A stretch of 11,812 nucleotides of DNA, taken from assembly GCA_927798255.1 (NCBI GenBank), contig CAKMMH010000038.1:1-11812 (forward strand). Direction: 5' to 3'. This stretch comes from an uncultured bacterium (GTDB taxonomy: Bacteria; Bdellovibrionota_C; UBA2361; CAKMMH01). Positions 1-7,466 of this stretch are shown here, in pieces. Position numbers and translations under genes: made by a program. Below the pieces are notes generated by a model. That model was given only the letters and a program-made list of their open reading frames with translations, made no database searches and had not been told where the DNA came from. Each line of letters opens with the position of its first letter. The stretch's first letter is position 1.

Positions 1-6
1 TAGTCA

Positions 7-381
7 TTAAGGAACTTTGAAAATGCGTTTTTTTCCATTTTTCTTAATATTAACTATTACCTTTGTAGGAGTAGGGGGAGTAGTATCGGTATATGTTGGA
101 ATTAATGTATTTGTAGGCGTAGCTTCTAATGTATTTGTAGGTTCTATAATATCATTTCTCTTATCATCTACAGTATCAATATTATTTCTTTTTAAAATAT
201 TTAACTGCTCTAAAATCATTCTTTCTTTGTTTAATAGAGAATTATTATTATCTTCTTGAGCAAAAACATTATTTGAAATCAAACTAACTATGCAAAAAGT
301 TAATAAACATACAAATTTCTTACTAACATTTCTGTTAGCTAAGTGATTATTAAATAATATGTTTATAAAAAACTTCTTCAT
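7..381 (-). CDS. Small secreted Thr/Pro-rich protein, function unknown
   Basis: This 124-residue protein has a Sec-type signal: a basic stretch (SKKF, residues 20-23), a hydrophobic core (about 24-36) and a likely cleavage after V-F-A (residue 41). The n-region is unusually long, but there is no later Met before residue 55. After cleavage an Asn/Glu-rich helical part (42-75) leads into a Thr/Pro-rich linker (80-106) containing P-T-N-T-L twice, then a basic tail (KKNGKKRIFK). The linker and charged ends suggest an extended periplasmic or surface protein. I do not recognise a family. The start has an AAGG ribosome site (387-390, 5 bases away), and the gene begins 11 bases after the PH-domain gene ends, so it is probably co-transcribed with it. 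Its stop overlaps a possible ATG of a next gene at the left edge (TAATG). The gene is solid; its role in secretion is inferred from position only. Confidence 0.8.
   Translation of the reverse strand: MKKFFINILFNNHLANRNVSKKFVCLLTFCIVSLISNNVFAQEDNNNSLLNKERMILEQLNILKRNNIDTVDDKRNDIIEPTNTLEATPTNTLIPTYTDTTPPTPTKVIVNIKKNGKKRIFKVP
104..141. repeat. Pair of 14-base direct repeats inside the Thr/Pro-rich gene
   Basis: The string AATGTATTTGTAGG occurs at 104-117 and again at 128-141. On the coding (minus) strand it encodes the duplicated P-T-N-T-L of the linker. The spacing of 24 bases keeps the reading frame, so copy-number change here would lengthen or shorten the linker without a frameshift. Confidence 0.75.
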
Positions 382-392
382 AAAAACCTTAC

Positions 393-923
393 CTACTCAT
401 TAGATGTGTTAAATCCATTATTTCCTTTACTTAGCGACAATCTTCTTCCTTTTTCTTTTTGAACTAATGCTTGAATTTCTTGAGGTGCATCTACGCCCTC
501 AAATACAATTTCGATAGCACCAGTTGCAGAAGTTCCGACTTCTACACTTCCAATATTTAAAATCCTTTCAAGAATAGTTTGCATGGTTTCTACACTTCTG
601 ATATCTTCATATCTAATTTTAACAGATCGTTTCCTTGCAGATAGTATGCCGACAGTCATCTCTAACCCCTTGCTAGTTAAGCAATACTTAACATTATAAA
701 TTCTAATAAGCGCATAAAGAAAGAAACCACACGGTATTAACCAAAATACAGGAAGATATAAATTTACACTCTCGCTACCAATGTTAAATAAATTTCCAAC
801 AACGACGGTTTGGGGGAATTTACTTGATAAAAACACAGAAAGGAACATGCCTAAAAGCATTCCTATTACAAGCTTATATTCGCTTTTCCATGTTTTATAT
901 ATTACAAATTCATTTTCTTTCAT
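393..923 (-). CDS. Membrane-anchored bacterial PH-domain protein (bPH2/DUF304-like)
   Basis: A 176-residue protein with two membrane spans (about 17-34 and 54-76), a short loop between them, and a C-terminal domain (about 78-155) with the pattern of bacterial PH domains of the bPH2/DUF304 type. That pattern is Y-C-L-T-x-x-G-L-E, then a G-I-L turn, basic strands, D-I-R-S-V-E, an R-I-L-N-I-G segment, V-E-V-G-T-S, I-V-F-E-G-V and a closing helix (PQEIQALV). The N-terminal E-x-V-I-Y-K-T-W is also typical of these proteins. By membrane-span prediction the domain should be cytoplasmic. The family has no single known activity; PH folds generally bind proteins or lipids. The ATG lies only 3 bases after the preceding gene's TAG with a weak ribosome site (AAGATAG), so translation is probably coupled. 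A PH-domain protein is not a standard part of an F-type transfer operon; its role here is unknown. Confidence 0.8.
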   Translation of the reverse strand: MKENEFVIYKTWKSEYKLVIGMLLGMFLSVFLSSKFPQTVVVGNLFNIGSESVNLYLPVFWLIPCGFFLYALIRIYNVKYCLTSKGLEMTVGILSARKRSVKIRYEDIRSVETMQTILERILNIGSVEVGTSATGAIEIVFEGVDAPQEIQALVQKEKGRRLSLSKGNNGFNTSNE

Positions 924-926
924 AAA

Positions 927-1265
927 CTATCTTAATCCTAAATCAGCTTCAATTGAATCAAAGTTGTTTACAGGCTTATCTTTTTTAACTTCTTCCCTCT
1001 TTTTTTGTGGACGCATTCTCAGCATCCTATCAAATTCAACTGCATCTACTTTTATAGTACCTTCCCTCTGAAGTTCATTAGAAGGTGATTCTTCAATATT
1101 TTTTGTAACTTTTGCAGTTTTCATGGCTTTATGATTTTTAACATCACCTATACTTATTCCACCTCCAGAAAATCTGAAAATAGCCACTAAAACAATAACC
1201 AATATTATTGTTACAAGTGGTGTTGTATTAGTAAGAGGTGAAAAAACAGTTTTTACAAGTCCCAT
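927..1265 (-). CDS. Small single-span membrane protein with basic tail
   Basis: A 112-residue protein with one clear hydrophobic segment (about 15-32, rich in V, I and L) followed by a Gly-rich turn (S-G-G-G) and a long hydrophilic C-terminal part with many Lys, Arg and Glu (about 85-98, R-P-Q-K-K-R-E-E-V-K-K-D-K). It has no cleavable signal or lipobox, so a bitopic inner-membrane protein is the simplest reading. No family is recognised. The start is supported by AAGG at 1275-1278. It is the first gene after the hairpin at 1308-1355 and is tightly coupled to the PH-domain gene (3-base gap). It may be an accessory part of the secretion apparatus that partners the PH-domain protein, but this rests on position alone. 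Confidence 0.75.
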   Translation of the reverse strand: MGLVKTVFSPLTNTTPLVTIILVIVLVAIFRFSGGGISIGDVKNHKAMKTAKVTKNIEESPSNELQREGTIKVDAVEFDRMLRMRPQKKREEVKKDKPVNNFDSIEADLGLR

Positions 1266-1307
1266 GTCAAAATACCTTAAATTAAATAAACTCTTAAAAC
1301 TATAAAT

Positions 1308-1355
1308 AAAAAATAAACAATTTAAAAGTAAAACTTTATAAATTGCTTATTTTTT
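1308..1355 (-). terminator. Long AT-rich hairpin after the traC/lipoprotein genes, terminator-like
   Basis: Arms 1308-1324 (AAAAAATAAACAATTTA) and 1339-1355 (TAAATTGCTTATTTTTT) pair over 17 positions with one mismatch (1317/1346). A further 5-bp stem (AAAGT 1325-1329 / ACTTT 1333-1337) closes on a 3-base loop, with A1338 bulged. Read on the minus strand it begins 10 bases after the lipoprotein stop codon and ends in a T-rich run, as in an intrinsic terminator. The run of T is symmetrical, so it could also work on plus-strand transcripts. The stem is poor in G-C pairs, so it may give partial termination or RNA processing rather than a hard stop. I see no convincing promoter between it and the next gene at 1265, which favours read-through of part of the transcripts. 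Confidence 0.65.
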
Positions 1356-1365
1356 TCCACTGTAT

Positions 1366-1674
1366 TTATTCCTCTACGGGTTTTTTATAGTACTGCCATT
1401 TGCCTTGCCTTATTTCAATAACTTCTTTATGTTCAGGCCTATAATATATTCCCTCTGGGTCTAATCCAGGTGGTACTCTTACAACATCTACCATCGGTTC
1501 TTCCCAGATGTAATCAACTACAGCAGGATCTTCTTTTAAATATTGTTTGTCGTTATGCTTAATTTCTAACGCTTGAGAAGATTGCCTTTGAACTGTAGTA
1601 GCACAAGCAGTCATCATCACACTTAATATAATAAGTGATGCGTTAATCAAAATATTATTTAATTTTAATTTCAT
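1366..1674 (-). CDS. Small lipoprotein encoded directly after TraC
   Basis: A 102-residue precursor with a hydrophobic signal (8-20) and a lipobox M-T-A-C with the lipidated Cys at residue 24. The residue after it is Ala, so outer-membrane sorting is expected by the usual rule, which is a rule for enterics. The mature part is about 79 residues. It has a central region D-P-A-V-V-D-Y-I-W-E-E-P and a compact segment from about 65 to 98 (V-R-V-P-P-G-L-D-P-E-G-I-Y-Y ... G-K-W-Q-Y-Y-K) that looks like a small folded unit. I do not recognise the family. The ATG is 3 bases after the traC stop, with a GGAG ribosome site inside the end of traC, so the two are almost surely co-translated. It is the third lipoprotein of the operon, after TraV and the DotD-like protein, and is followed by the terminator-like hairpin. 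Confidence 0.8.
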   Translation of the reverse strand: MKLKLNNILINASLIILSVMMTACATTVQRQSSQALEIKHNDKQYLKEDPAVVDYIWEEPMVDVVRVPPGLDPEGIYYRPEHKEVIEIRQGKWQYYKKPVEE

Positions 1675-1677
1675 TTT

Positions 1678-4383
1678 TTATTTCTCCATATCATTAAAAA
1701 AACTGTTCATGTTTATTTCATTCTTTTTGTTTGTATCCATCTGCATTTTAAATGCATGTGCTCCATTTGGTGCAATTGCGACAACTTGCTCTAGTGCTTT
1801 TAAGAAGTCATCGTTGTTTTGCTTTAATACATCTGCAAATAATTGGTTATCATCACCATTATTGGTACTTACCCAATAAAAAGCTGGTTCAAGTGGAAGT
1901 ACTAAAGCTGATTCTCCAATATCAGATATTAAATAAAATTGCGACTCTAGTCCCTTAATAGTTCTAAGTCTTAAAATAACATCAGCTTGTTGAGGTGATA
2001 AATTAAAAGCTTTTGCTGTCATATGAAACTTGCTAGGATCTTGTTTTAAAAAGATCTTATGAGCTGAGTTTTGAACGATTGCTTGCCCACCTTCTCCTAA
2101 ATAGAAATCTTCACCAGATTGAGAAGCTGCAATTACGATACCTTTTCTTTTACGATATAATCTAAATGCAGTTTCTACAGTTCCTGATGCAGTCTTTCCA
2201 ATTAAGTCATGTGCTTCATCAAATACTAATATTTTCCTACAGTCTAACTCCATTGGGTCATTCATCACAGTGTCAGCCCAAAGCATTGCAACTTTTAAGA
2301 ATACTCTTTGTAAGTCTGGGTTTCTACTTAATGCTTTTAAGTCAAATACAATAAATCTTTCTTGAAGTTTTAAAGCACCAGGTCTATCAAAGAATCTAGC
2401 GTAAGTTCCGTCACCATAGTAATCACCAATAAGCATGGCAACAAGTTGACGCCTTTTGGCAGTATCTTCATCTTCATCAACTCTTCTTGGCGCTCTTAAC
2501 ACAGCAACTGCATCACTTAAAATAAATTCTCTTCTCATTGGACCATTTCTATAAAGCCTATGAGCTTCGACAAGAGATGCAACTACGACATTTTTTTCAA
2601 GTCGTCCTGGTTGTTTTGAACCTTCAACAGCCATATCGCAAATAATATCTGCGCACATATCTATTAAATCTTTATAGTCTTCGTTTCTAGGGTCAGGAGC
2701 AGTACGTCCAAGACGAGCAAGGAAGTTCATAGCCGGCGCTTTTGAAGGAGTTGCTTCGTATATTCTTCCTCCAAAAAGTTTTGCAACTTTTTCAAATCCA
2801 CAAGGTTGGCCTGTCATACCTTTATCAAAAACGAATGTAATAGGGGGTTTCTCAACACTTTGACCATTTGGTAAAGATGCAAAGTGACCACGAGCTAAGG
2901 TTATAAGCATATAGCAAAGTAGGTAACTTTTACCGGCACCTGATACACCACTTATTAAAACGTTTGGAGCAATGTTTGAATCATATAAATCAAATCCTAC
3001 TAACTCTCTATTCCAAAGAGATGGAAGTAAAAATTGTTTCCCCCTTGTTCCTCTCCAGTTACCATAAATAGGGTATAACCTTGATGCTCTTGATGAACGG
3101 AGTGTAACAGTCCAACCTTCACCGTCCATTTCAGGGTCATACATCGCTGGTAATGAATGAATGAAAGTTGCCAAATCGGAGATTTCATGAACCATACCAC
3201 GAGCGCCGTTAATCTGAGAAATAGTAGCGATTGCTTCTGACGTTGCACGCTTTGCCTCATCTTCATTTTGGCAAATAAATGTTTGATGTACACCGACTCT
3301 TACGATTTGACATCTTGAAGCATAAAGCTCTGCTCTTGCTGCTCTTATTGCTGAAATTCGATGAAGTGCTTTTTGGTTCGCACGACCTCTTGCGGTAACT
3401 TCACGAAAACCTAACATAGCATCTTTTTGGTCAAGCTTTTTAATTTGTTCTTGTTGAGAATCTTTTGAATAAGTGACACTTAAAATATTTTCATATGATG
3501 CACATTGAAGAGGTGCAATCATTAATGGTAAACATTGTTTAGGAGTTTCAACCATTGAAACAGTCCTGTAAACTCTGCCATCTTTTTTAATAATACCGTT
3601 TTCCGGGTGATCAACTTTTGTTTCTGAAATTTGATTTGTTAAAATTTCTTGTGGGTCATATACAGGGACTGCAACGTTAGTATTTCTTCCACGTTTATAT
3701 TTACCACCTTTAATACTTCTTCTATTTAAAAGAGGGAACATTAAATCAATTAAATCTTGAGCATCAAATTGATAAGGATGAAATCCCATATCAGCAAGTT
3801 TTGCTGAAGTACCTTCTAGAATACCTTTAAATTTATTTGCATTTTCATAATACTCTTGTCTTCTTCTATCTGCTGTCATATTGTTTGAAAATGAAAAGAC
3901 AGATTTAAATCCTTCAATGATTTGACCTACCATATCTCTACTTTTCCATTTTGGGTCATACCTAAAGCAGAAAAGTAAATCTAATTTCTTAGGACGTAAT
4001 CCAAACTCGCTACTATTTGCGGCATTTCTTATTGATCTAATCCACCTTCTTGCCATCCAACCAGCAGGTCCTGAAAGAGGGTAAGCGTTTAAATTTTCTT
4101 TTAGTAAACTTTCGATTTCAAAACTTGTAATCCAGTTAACTTGAACAGCTATATTTGTATCGAATGTATCAAAAAGTTCTTGAATTGCTTCAGCAGTTTG
4201 AAAAGCGTCATTATCTGAAACTTTTGTTATTCCTAAAGGCTGTAATCTGAAAATTGCCCAGAATGAAGTATCTGTATGAAAGAAAATTCTATAATCTTCG
4301 TCATACTCTGCATATGACAACAACTCATTAAATAGCTCTTCGTCATGAAATAACCTTTCTTTTTGGAGTCTTGATATACTCAT
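1678..4383 (-). CDS. traC: TraC (VirB4-like) type IV secretion ATPase
   Basis: The 901-residue length is close to F-plasmid TraC (about 875). The N-terminal half (to about residue 440) matches the TraC_F_IV style of VirB4 N-domain. The ATPase domain starts near 460: Walker A G-V-S-G-A-G-K-S at 479-486, with the preceding N-V-L-I-S strand, and Walker B K-I-L-V-F-D-E-A-H at 717-725 with D722/E723. After it come R-K-R-K-G (745-749) and A-A-S-Q-S (752-756), the sensor-like Gln region of the family. There is no signal peptide or membrane span, so it is a cytoplasmic or peripheral inner-membrane ATPase that powers pilus or channel assembly. The key motifs are intact. The start has AGGAG (4394-4398) 10 bases upstream. 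It is preceded by the DotD-like lipoprotein gene (60-base gap) and followed after 3 bases by a small lipoprotein gene. The last ~40 residues are Asn/Met/Lys-rich and look poorly conserved. Confidence 0.95.
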   Translation of the reverse strand: MSISRLQKERLFHDEELFNELLSYAEYDEDYRIFFHTDTSFWAIFRLQPLGITKVSDNDAFQTAEAIQELFDTFDTNIAVQVNWITSFEIESLLKENLNAYPLSGPAGWMARRWIRSIRNAANSSEFGLRPKKLDLLFCFRYDPKWKSRDMVGQIIEGFKSVFSFSNNMTADRRRQEYYENANKFKGILEGTSAKLADMGFHPYQFDAQDLIDLMFPLLNRRSIKGGKYKRGRNTNVAVPVYDPQEILTNQISETKVDHPENGIIKKDGRVYRTVSMVETPKQCLPLMIAPLQCASYENILSVTYSKDSQQEQIKKLDQKDAMLGFREVTARGRANQKALHRISAIRAARAELYASRCQIVRVGVHQTFICQNEDEAKRATSEAIATISQINGARGMVHEISDLATFIHSLPAMYDPEMDGEGWTVTLRSSRASRLYPIYGNWRGTRGKQFLLPSLWNRELVGFDLYDSNIAPNVLISGVSGAGKSYLLCYMLITLARGHFASLPNGQSVEKPPITFVFDKGMTGQPCGFEKVAKLFGGRIYEATPSKAPAMNFLARLGRTAPDPRNEDYKDLIDMCADIICDMAVEGSKQPGRLEKNVVVASLVEAHRLYRNGPMRREFILSDAVAVLRAPRRVDEDEDTAKRRQLVAMLIGDYYGDGTYARFFDRPGALKLQERFIVFDLKALSRNPDLQRVFLKVAMLWADTVMNDPMELDCRKILVFDEAHDLIGKTASGTVETAFRLYRKRKGIVIAASQSGEDFYLGEGGQAIVQNSAHKIFLKQDPSKFHMTAKAFNLSPQQADVILRLRTIKGLESQFYLISDIGESALVLPLEPAFYWVSTNNGDDNQLFADVLKQNNDDFLKALEQVVAIAPNGAHAFKMQMDTNKKNEINMNSFFNDMEK

Positions 4384-4443
4384 AATATAAATTCTCCTAA
4401 TCTCGTTTAACCTACATAATTATAAAATTAATTGCTAACAGCA

Positions 4444-4905
4444 TTATTTTTTACTACCTAAAAATCTAACCTCTTTATTTTTATGATCTATGTTAACTGT
4501 AATACCTGTTTCATTTTCAATCTCTTTTGCTATCTCATCGATAGTACCTAGAGTTATAATTGAAACTTTTTTATTTGCAATATCTGGGTCACAATGAGCA
4601 GAATATTTTGCAGTATTTGCTAAAATTAGAGCAACTTCATCAAATGTAGAATTTTCTGCTTCAAATTGAAAAACAGGAGTAATAATTCTATTTGAAACAG
4701 GATGGTTATCTCTACTTGGAAGAGGCTCAGCTAAGTGTACAGTTCGTATTCTATTATATGTAGGTGCAAGAGGTAATTGCCTAACAGCAAAAATATGAAC
4801 ACGTCTATCAAGGGTACTATTTGCGCCAGTATATTTATAGTGGCACCCTGACATTGATAACATAACAATAATTAATATAAAAAGTTTCATATTAAAATTT
4901 TTCAT
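4444..4905 (-). CDS. Lipoprotein with DotD/secretin-N0-like domain
   Basis: A 153-residue lipoprotein precursor: hydrophobic signal (8-18), lipobox M-S-G-C, lipidated Cys at 21. An extended middle (22-75, several Pro and Arg) leads to a C-terminal domain (about 77-149). Its order of elements is strand (TPVFQFEAE), helix (TFDEVALILANTAKY), strand, strand (KKVSIITLG), helix (TIDEIAKEIENETG), strand (ITVNIDHKNKEVRFLG). This is the layout of the N0/STN fold found in secretins, TonB-dependent transducers and DotD of the Dot/Icm system. By eye it lines up along the length of the DotD C-terminal domain, but identity is low. DotD sits in the outer-membrane core with DotC and DotH. A DotD-like lipoprotein between traV and traC is not part of the classical F system. 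The first ATG is chosen for its AGG site (4915-4917); Met6 lacks one. An alternative is a generic N0 lipoprotein unrelated to DotD. Confidence 0.68.
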   Translation of the reverse strand: MKNFNMKLFILIIVMLSMSGCHYKYTGANSTLDRRVHIFAVRQLPLAPTYNRIRTVHLAEPLPSRDNHPVSNRIITPVFQFEAENSTFDEVALILANTAKYSAHCDPDIANKKVSIITLGTIDEIAKEIENETGITVNIDHKNKEVRFLGSKK

Positions 4906-4908
4906 AAT

Positions 4909-5364
4909 TTAGAACCTATTTTTTTGCGTTTGACTTACATAAGGGATACTAGACGTATCTTTACTTCCACTACCTAATTGTTTTTCTAAATCAAAAGCGT
5001 CAGTTACTGCCCATCTTTCATTTAATACTTTTAAGTAATAATAGTGTGCAGGAATTAAATCACCACCATTGTTTAAATGATCTGGAATCCACATAAGTCT
5101 TACAACGGCTGGTTGCATTACTGGGTTATTTGGTTGAGGCAAATGAGCTCTTTGGTATGAAGCAATATTTTCAAGAGCATCTCTTGCACTACTACCTAGA
5201 CTTGTAGTGCCTTCTTGAATAGCGCGGTCGTTAAGTTCACCTTTTAGCGCATGTTCTGTTGGCGGTTCGTAAAATGGATTAAAAATATTTTGAAGTGCAT
5301 AGCAACCACTAAGACACATGCTTAAAAAAGTAATTAATAAAAATTTCTTAATAATTGTTTTCAT
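4909..5364 (-). CDS. traV: TraV-like (VirB7-type) core-complex lipoprotein
   Basis: A 151-residue lipoprotein precursor with basic start, hydrophobic signal (8-18) and lipobox L-S-G-C, Cys at 21. F TraV is about 170 residues. The middle (30-75) is hydrophilic and probably extended. The stretch at about 87-122 (V-V-R-L-M-W-I-P-D, G-D-L-I-P-A-H-Y-Y-Y, R-W-A-V) follows the TraV pattern: R-(x)-W-I-x-P, a Gly-Asp turn, P-x-x-x-Y and a late Trp. TraV anchors the TraK/TraB core to the outer membrane. Gene position right after traB and before traC fits. The ribosome site AGGAG (5376-5380) is 11 bases from the ATG, longer than usual, and no better in-frame start exists. The family call relies on position, lipobox and the short core motif, so it is moderately sure. 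Confidence 0.68.
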   Translation of the reverse strand: MKTIIKKFLLITFLSMCLSGCYALQNIFNPFYEPPTEHALKGELNDRAIQEGTTSLGSSARDALENIASYQRAHLPQPNNPVMQPAVVRLMWIPDHLNNGGDLIPAHYYYLKVLNERWAVTDAFDLEKQLGSGSKDTSSIPYVSQTQKNRF

Positions 5365-5388
5365 TATAAAGTAAACTCCTAATAAAAA

Positions 5389-6582
5389 TTAATCCATACC
5401 ATTAAATTGGTCATAACCGTTTTCATCTTCTAATTGTTCATATAAATCTTCTATTGTTACTTCATTTGCAAAAGTAGCAGTAGCTTCTCTACCTGAAAGA
5501 ATTTGAACTACAGGAACCATTTCTTTTAATCTATCTCTTAATACTTCTGACCATACCTCAGAGCCTTTACTTAAGCCTTCACCCAAAGCGTATCTTCCGG
5601 TATCTCCAGTAATAATTCTTTGATCGCTATCGTAATTGTGAAGAACGGTTGAATTAGCATCAGAGATTGCTTCACCAGCTCCAGCCAGACCTCCTATCAT
5701 TAAACCTCCTGTAATTGCTTTACCGATAGGATCAATAAGAATGCCTTTTAATCCTCTAATACCATCTTCACCGACGATCCAACCATCTACTGAAACTACC
5801 TTTCTTTCACCATTTGGTAATCTTATACTTAATTTAGTTAATCTAAATAAAGCTCTTTGATCTACAATGGAACCTTGAGCGGCGGCAATAAGTCTTGCTT
5901 CGCCAAGAGGAAGTTGGGAGTTGTCAGGACCTGCTACGTGAGAAATTAATTTGAAAATCACAGGATATGGAGTACCATCTGTTGGCGCGTTAACACCTCC
6001 TAGAAGTTTTACCCTTACGGTGTCTCCTGGAGCTACAAATGCAACTTTCTTTTTAATTTCTTTTTGAACAGGCTTAACATTTTCTTTTTCATCAAAGAAT
6101 GATTCTAACTGATCTTGTCCTTCTCCCTCGCCGTTATTATCAACATTATCTTGATCTTCCAACATTAAATCATCAGATACGACAGAAGTGTTATTTACAT
6201 CGTAACCATTACCGCCACTTCCAACTTCAATATCCGCAATTTTTTCTAAGATTTTTTTGAAGATATCTGAGGTTCTTCTTTCGTATACATCTAATCTGTT
6301 TCCTAATTCTTTCATTTCTTTTTGTGCTTCTACTTGATCTTTTTGAAGTTGTGTTAAATCTGATTTAAAGCTTTTTACAAAATCATCTAAATGTTCATCT
6401 TTTGGTGTCACAGTTTTTGTAGATGTACGTGTTGTGGTCATACGCTTAGTCTTATATTTATCTGCACTCGTAAGAAACACCATAAGGCCTATAACCAGAA
6501 AAACACCTACACCTATTATGGTCATTTGTGTTTTTCTGTCTTTCGTTACCATCATTTTTATATCATCTGTCTTTCGAGCCAT
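5389..6582 (-). CDS. traB: TraB-like (VirB10-type) envelope-spanning core protein
   Basis: A 397-residue protein, shorter than F TraB (about 475). It has a short basic cytoplasmic N-terminus, one membrane span (20-39), a Thr/Lys-rich stretch, a coiled-coil-like segment (about 63-117), a low-complexity Asp/Asn/Glu/Gly linker (125-165) and a VirB10/TraB beta-barrel-type domain (about 178-375). Visible landmarks are A-P-G-D-T-V-R-V-K-L-L-G-G-V (184-197), the L-P-L-G-E-A-R-L-I-A-A-A-Q-G segment (224-237) and R-L-P-N-G-E-R (254-260). A hydrophobic Gly-rich stretch (290-303) may be the part crossing the outer membrane. The C-terminal V-P-V-V-Q-I-L-S-G-R-E-A-T (356-368) is typical of TraB tails. The protein links the inner-membrane platform to the TraK/TraV ring. 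A run AAAGGG lies 10 bases before the ATG. The very acidic last 25 residues are unusual. Confidence 0.88.
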   Translation of the reverse strand: MARKTDDIKMMVTKDRKTQMTIIGVGVFLVIGLMVFLTSADKYKTKRMTTTRTSTKTVTPKDEHLDDFVKSFKSDLTQLQKDQVEAQKEMKELGNRLDVYERRTSDIFKKILEKIADIEVGSGGNGYDVNNTSVVSDDLMLEDQDNVDNNGEGEGQDQLESFFDEKENVKPVQKEIKKKVAFVAPGDTVRVKLLGGVNAPTDGTPYPVIFKLISHVAGPDNSQLPLGEARLIAAAQGSIVDQRALFRLTKLSIRLPNGERKVVSVDGWIVGEDGIRGLKGILIDPIGKAITGGLMIGGLAGAGEAISDANSTVLHNYDSDQRIITGDTGRYALGEGLSKGSEVWSEVLRDRLKEMVPVVQILSGREATATFANEVTIEDLYEQLEDENGYDQFNGMD

Positions 6583-6629
6583 TTTTTTCTTACCCTTTAA
6601 ATTAAAAACTTTTTCCTTTTTAGTATTTT

Positions 6630-7445
6630 TTATCTAGCCCTAGTTACAATATAAACCTTAGTTTTATGTCCTTTAGCTATTTGCTCTTCAATATTTAATG
6701 GTTGAGGGGATAATTCCCATTTTTCAAAAGAAATTGCCCGTGTGCCATCAAGTCTAAAGGTCGCAGGATTAAGCTTTTGAGATACATCTAGAAGATTTTT
6801 AACATCTAGCACATAGCCCCAAAGATTAGTCCCTATAAAAATCGTATCAATTGTTGCATGAATCGCGCCATCGTTTATTACAGTCTCACCTCTATATTTA
6901 TCTGTTGCACGATATCCGTTAATTGCACCTTTTCCAAATTCAGACGCTAAAATCATTTCTCTCATTAATCCTGAAACTTGTGTAGGAGGTGCAAAAGTTA
7001 ATTGAGGATCTTTTACATTATCGCTTTCATCAATCTCTGCTCCAGAGCTTGTCAAAATTGATTGACTCTTATCAATAATTCTCACAAGAGTGTCTTTATT
7101 TGTTGCATTTGCTTTTTTTACTCTTAATGTATAAGAGCGTCCATCATCAAGACGTATAATCATTGATTCGCCAGTTTCTGTTAGTTGTTCAGTTGCAAAA
7201 ATAACTAAATCATATCCTTTTTTATCAAGTGATATTGCAGAAAGTTTCTTTTTAAATCCACCTAATACTTTTGAAGGAAATTGTACTTGCGTTGGTTCAC
7301 CAGGTGATACAAAGACATCAAGCTCTGTTCCTTTATATTCAACATCTCTAGCAAAGGCAAAATTTGTTATCAATAAGATAGCACATAATGCAATAAATGA
7401 TGTTTTAAATAATTTTATGTTTCTTTTCATAGTCATTTTTTTCAT
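6630..7445 (-). CDS. traK: TraK-like (VirB9-type) outer-membrane core protein
   Basis: A 271-residue secreted protein (F TraK about 242). It has a signal peptide with hydrophobic core about 16-29 and cleavage after A-F-A (residue 32). The N-terminal domain has the TraK/VirB9 opening strand, D-V-F-V-S-P-G-E-P-T-Q-V-Q-F-P (43-57), and the C-terminal domain (about 190-270) is strand-rich, with a tail V-Y-I-V-T-R-A-R. TraK forms the outer ring with TraV and the end of TraB. Three Met codons lie at 1, 4 and 6. The first (7445) is chosen because an AAAGAG-type ribosome site sits about 8 bases ahead, while the inner ones have none; all keep the signal peptide. The gene lies between traE (21-base gap) and traB (47-base gap) as in F. 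The family call is good from order plus the N-terminal strand pattern. Confidence 0.83.
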   Translation of the reverse strand: MKKMTMKRNIKLFKTSFIALCAILLITNFAFARDVEYKGTELDVFVSPGEPTQVQFPSKVLGGFKKKLSAISLDKKGYDLVIFATEQLTETGESMIIRLDDGRSYTLRVKKANATNKDTLVRIIDKSQSILTSSGAEIDESDNVKDPQLTFAPPTQVSGLMREMILASEFGKGAINGYRATDKYRGETVINDGAIHATIDTIFIGTNLWGYVLDVKNLLDVSQKLNPATFRLDGTRAISFEKWELSPQPLNIEEQIAKGHKTKVYIVTRAR

Positions 7446-7466
7446 AGTTAATTCTCTTTAATTAAT

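Noticed and set aside
17..259. Plus-strand open frame of 80 codons with a hydrophobic, Val/Gly-repeating product
   Set aside because: It is the antisense of the Thr/Pro repeat region; the repeats on the other strand create the apparent V-G-V pattern.
781..1071. Plus-strand open frame of 96 codons
   Set aside because: It lies antisense to the PH-domain and small membrane-protein genes, both of which have family or topology support and ordered spacing; no ribosome site or family sense in the plus-strand frame.
3000..3293. Second minus-strand frame inside traC
   Set aside because: Fully inside the traC frame, which is continuous across it with conserved sequence; no frameshift is needed.
4384..4443. 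Small inverted repeat (TGCT-AAC-AGCA) between the DotD-like gene and traC
   Set aside because: Only a 4-bp stem; too weak to call a terminator or attenuator.
6391..6637. Two overlapping plus-strand frames antisense to traB
   Set aside because: Cys/Phe/Ile-rich translation typical of antisense of a coding region; no ribosome site.
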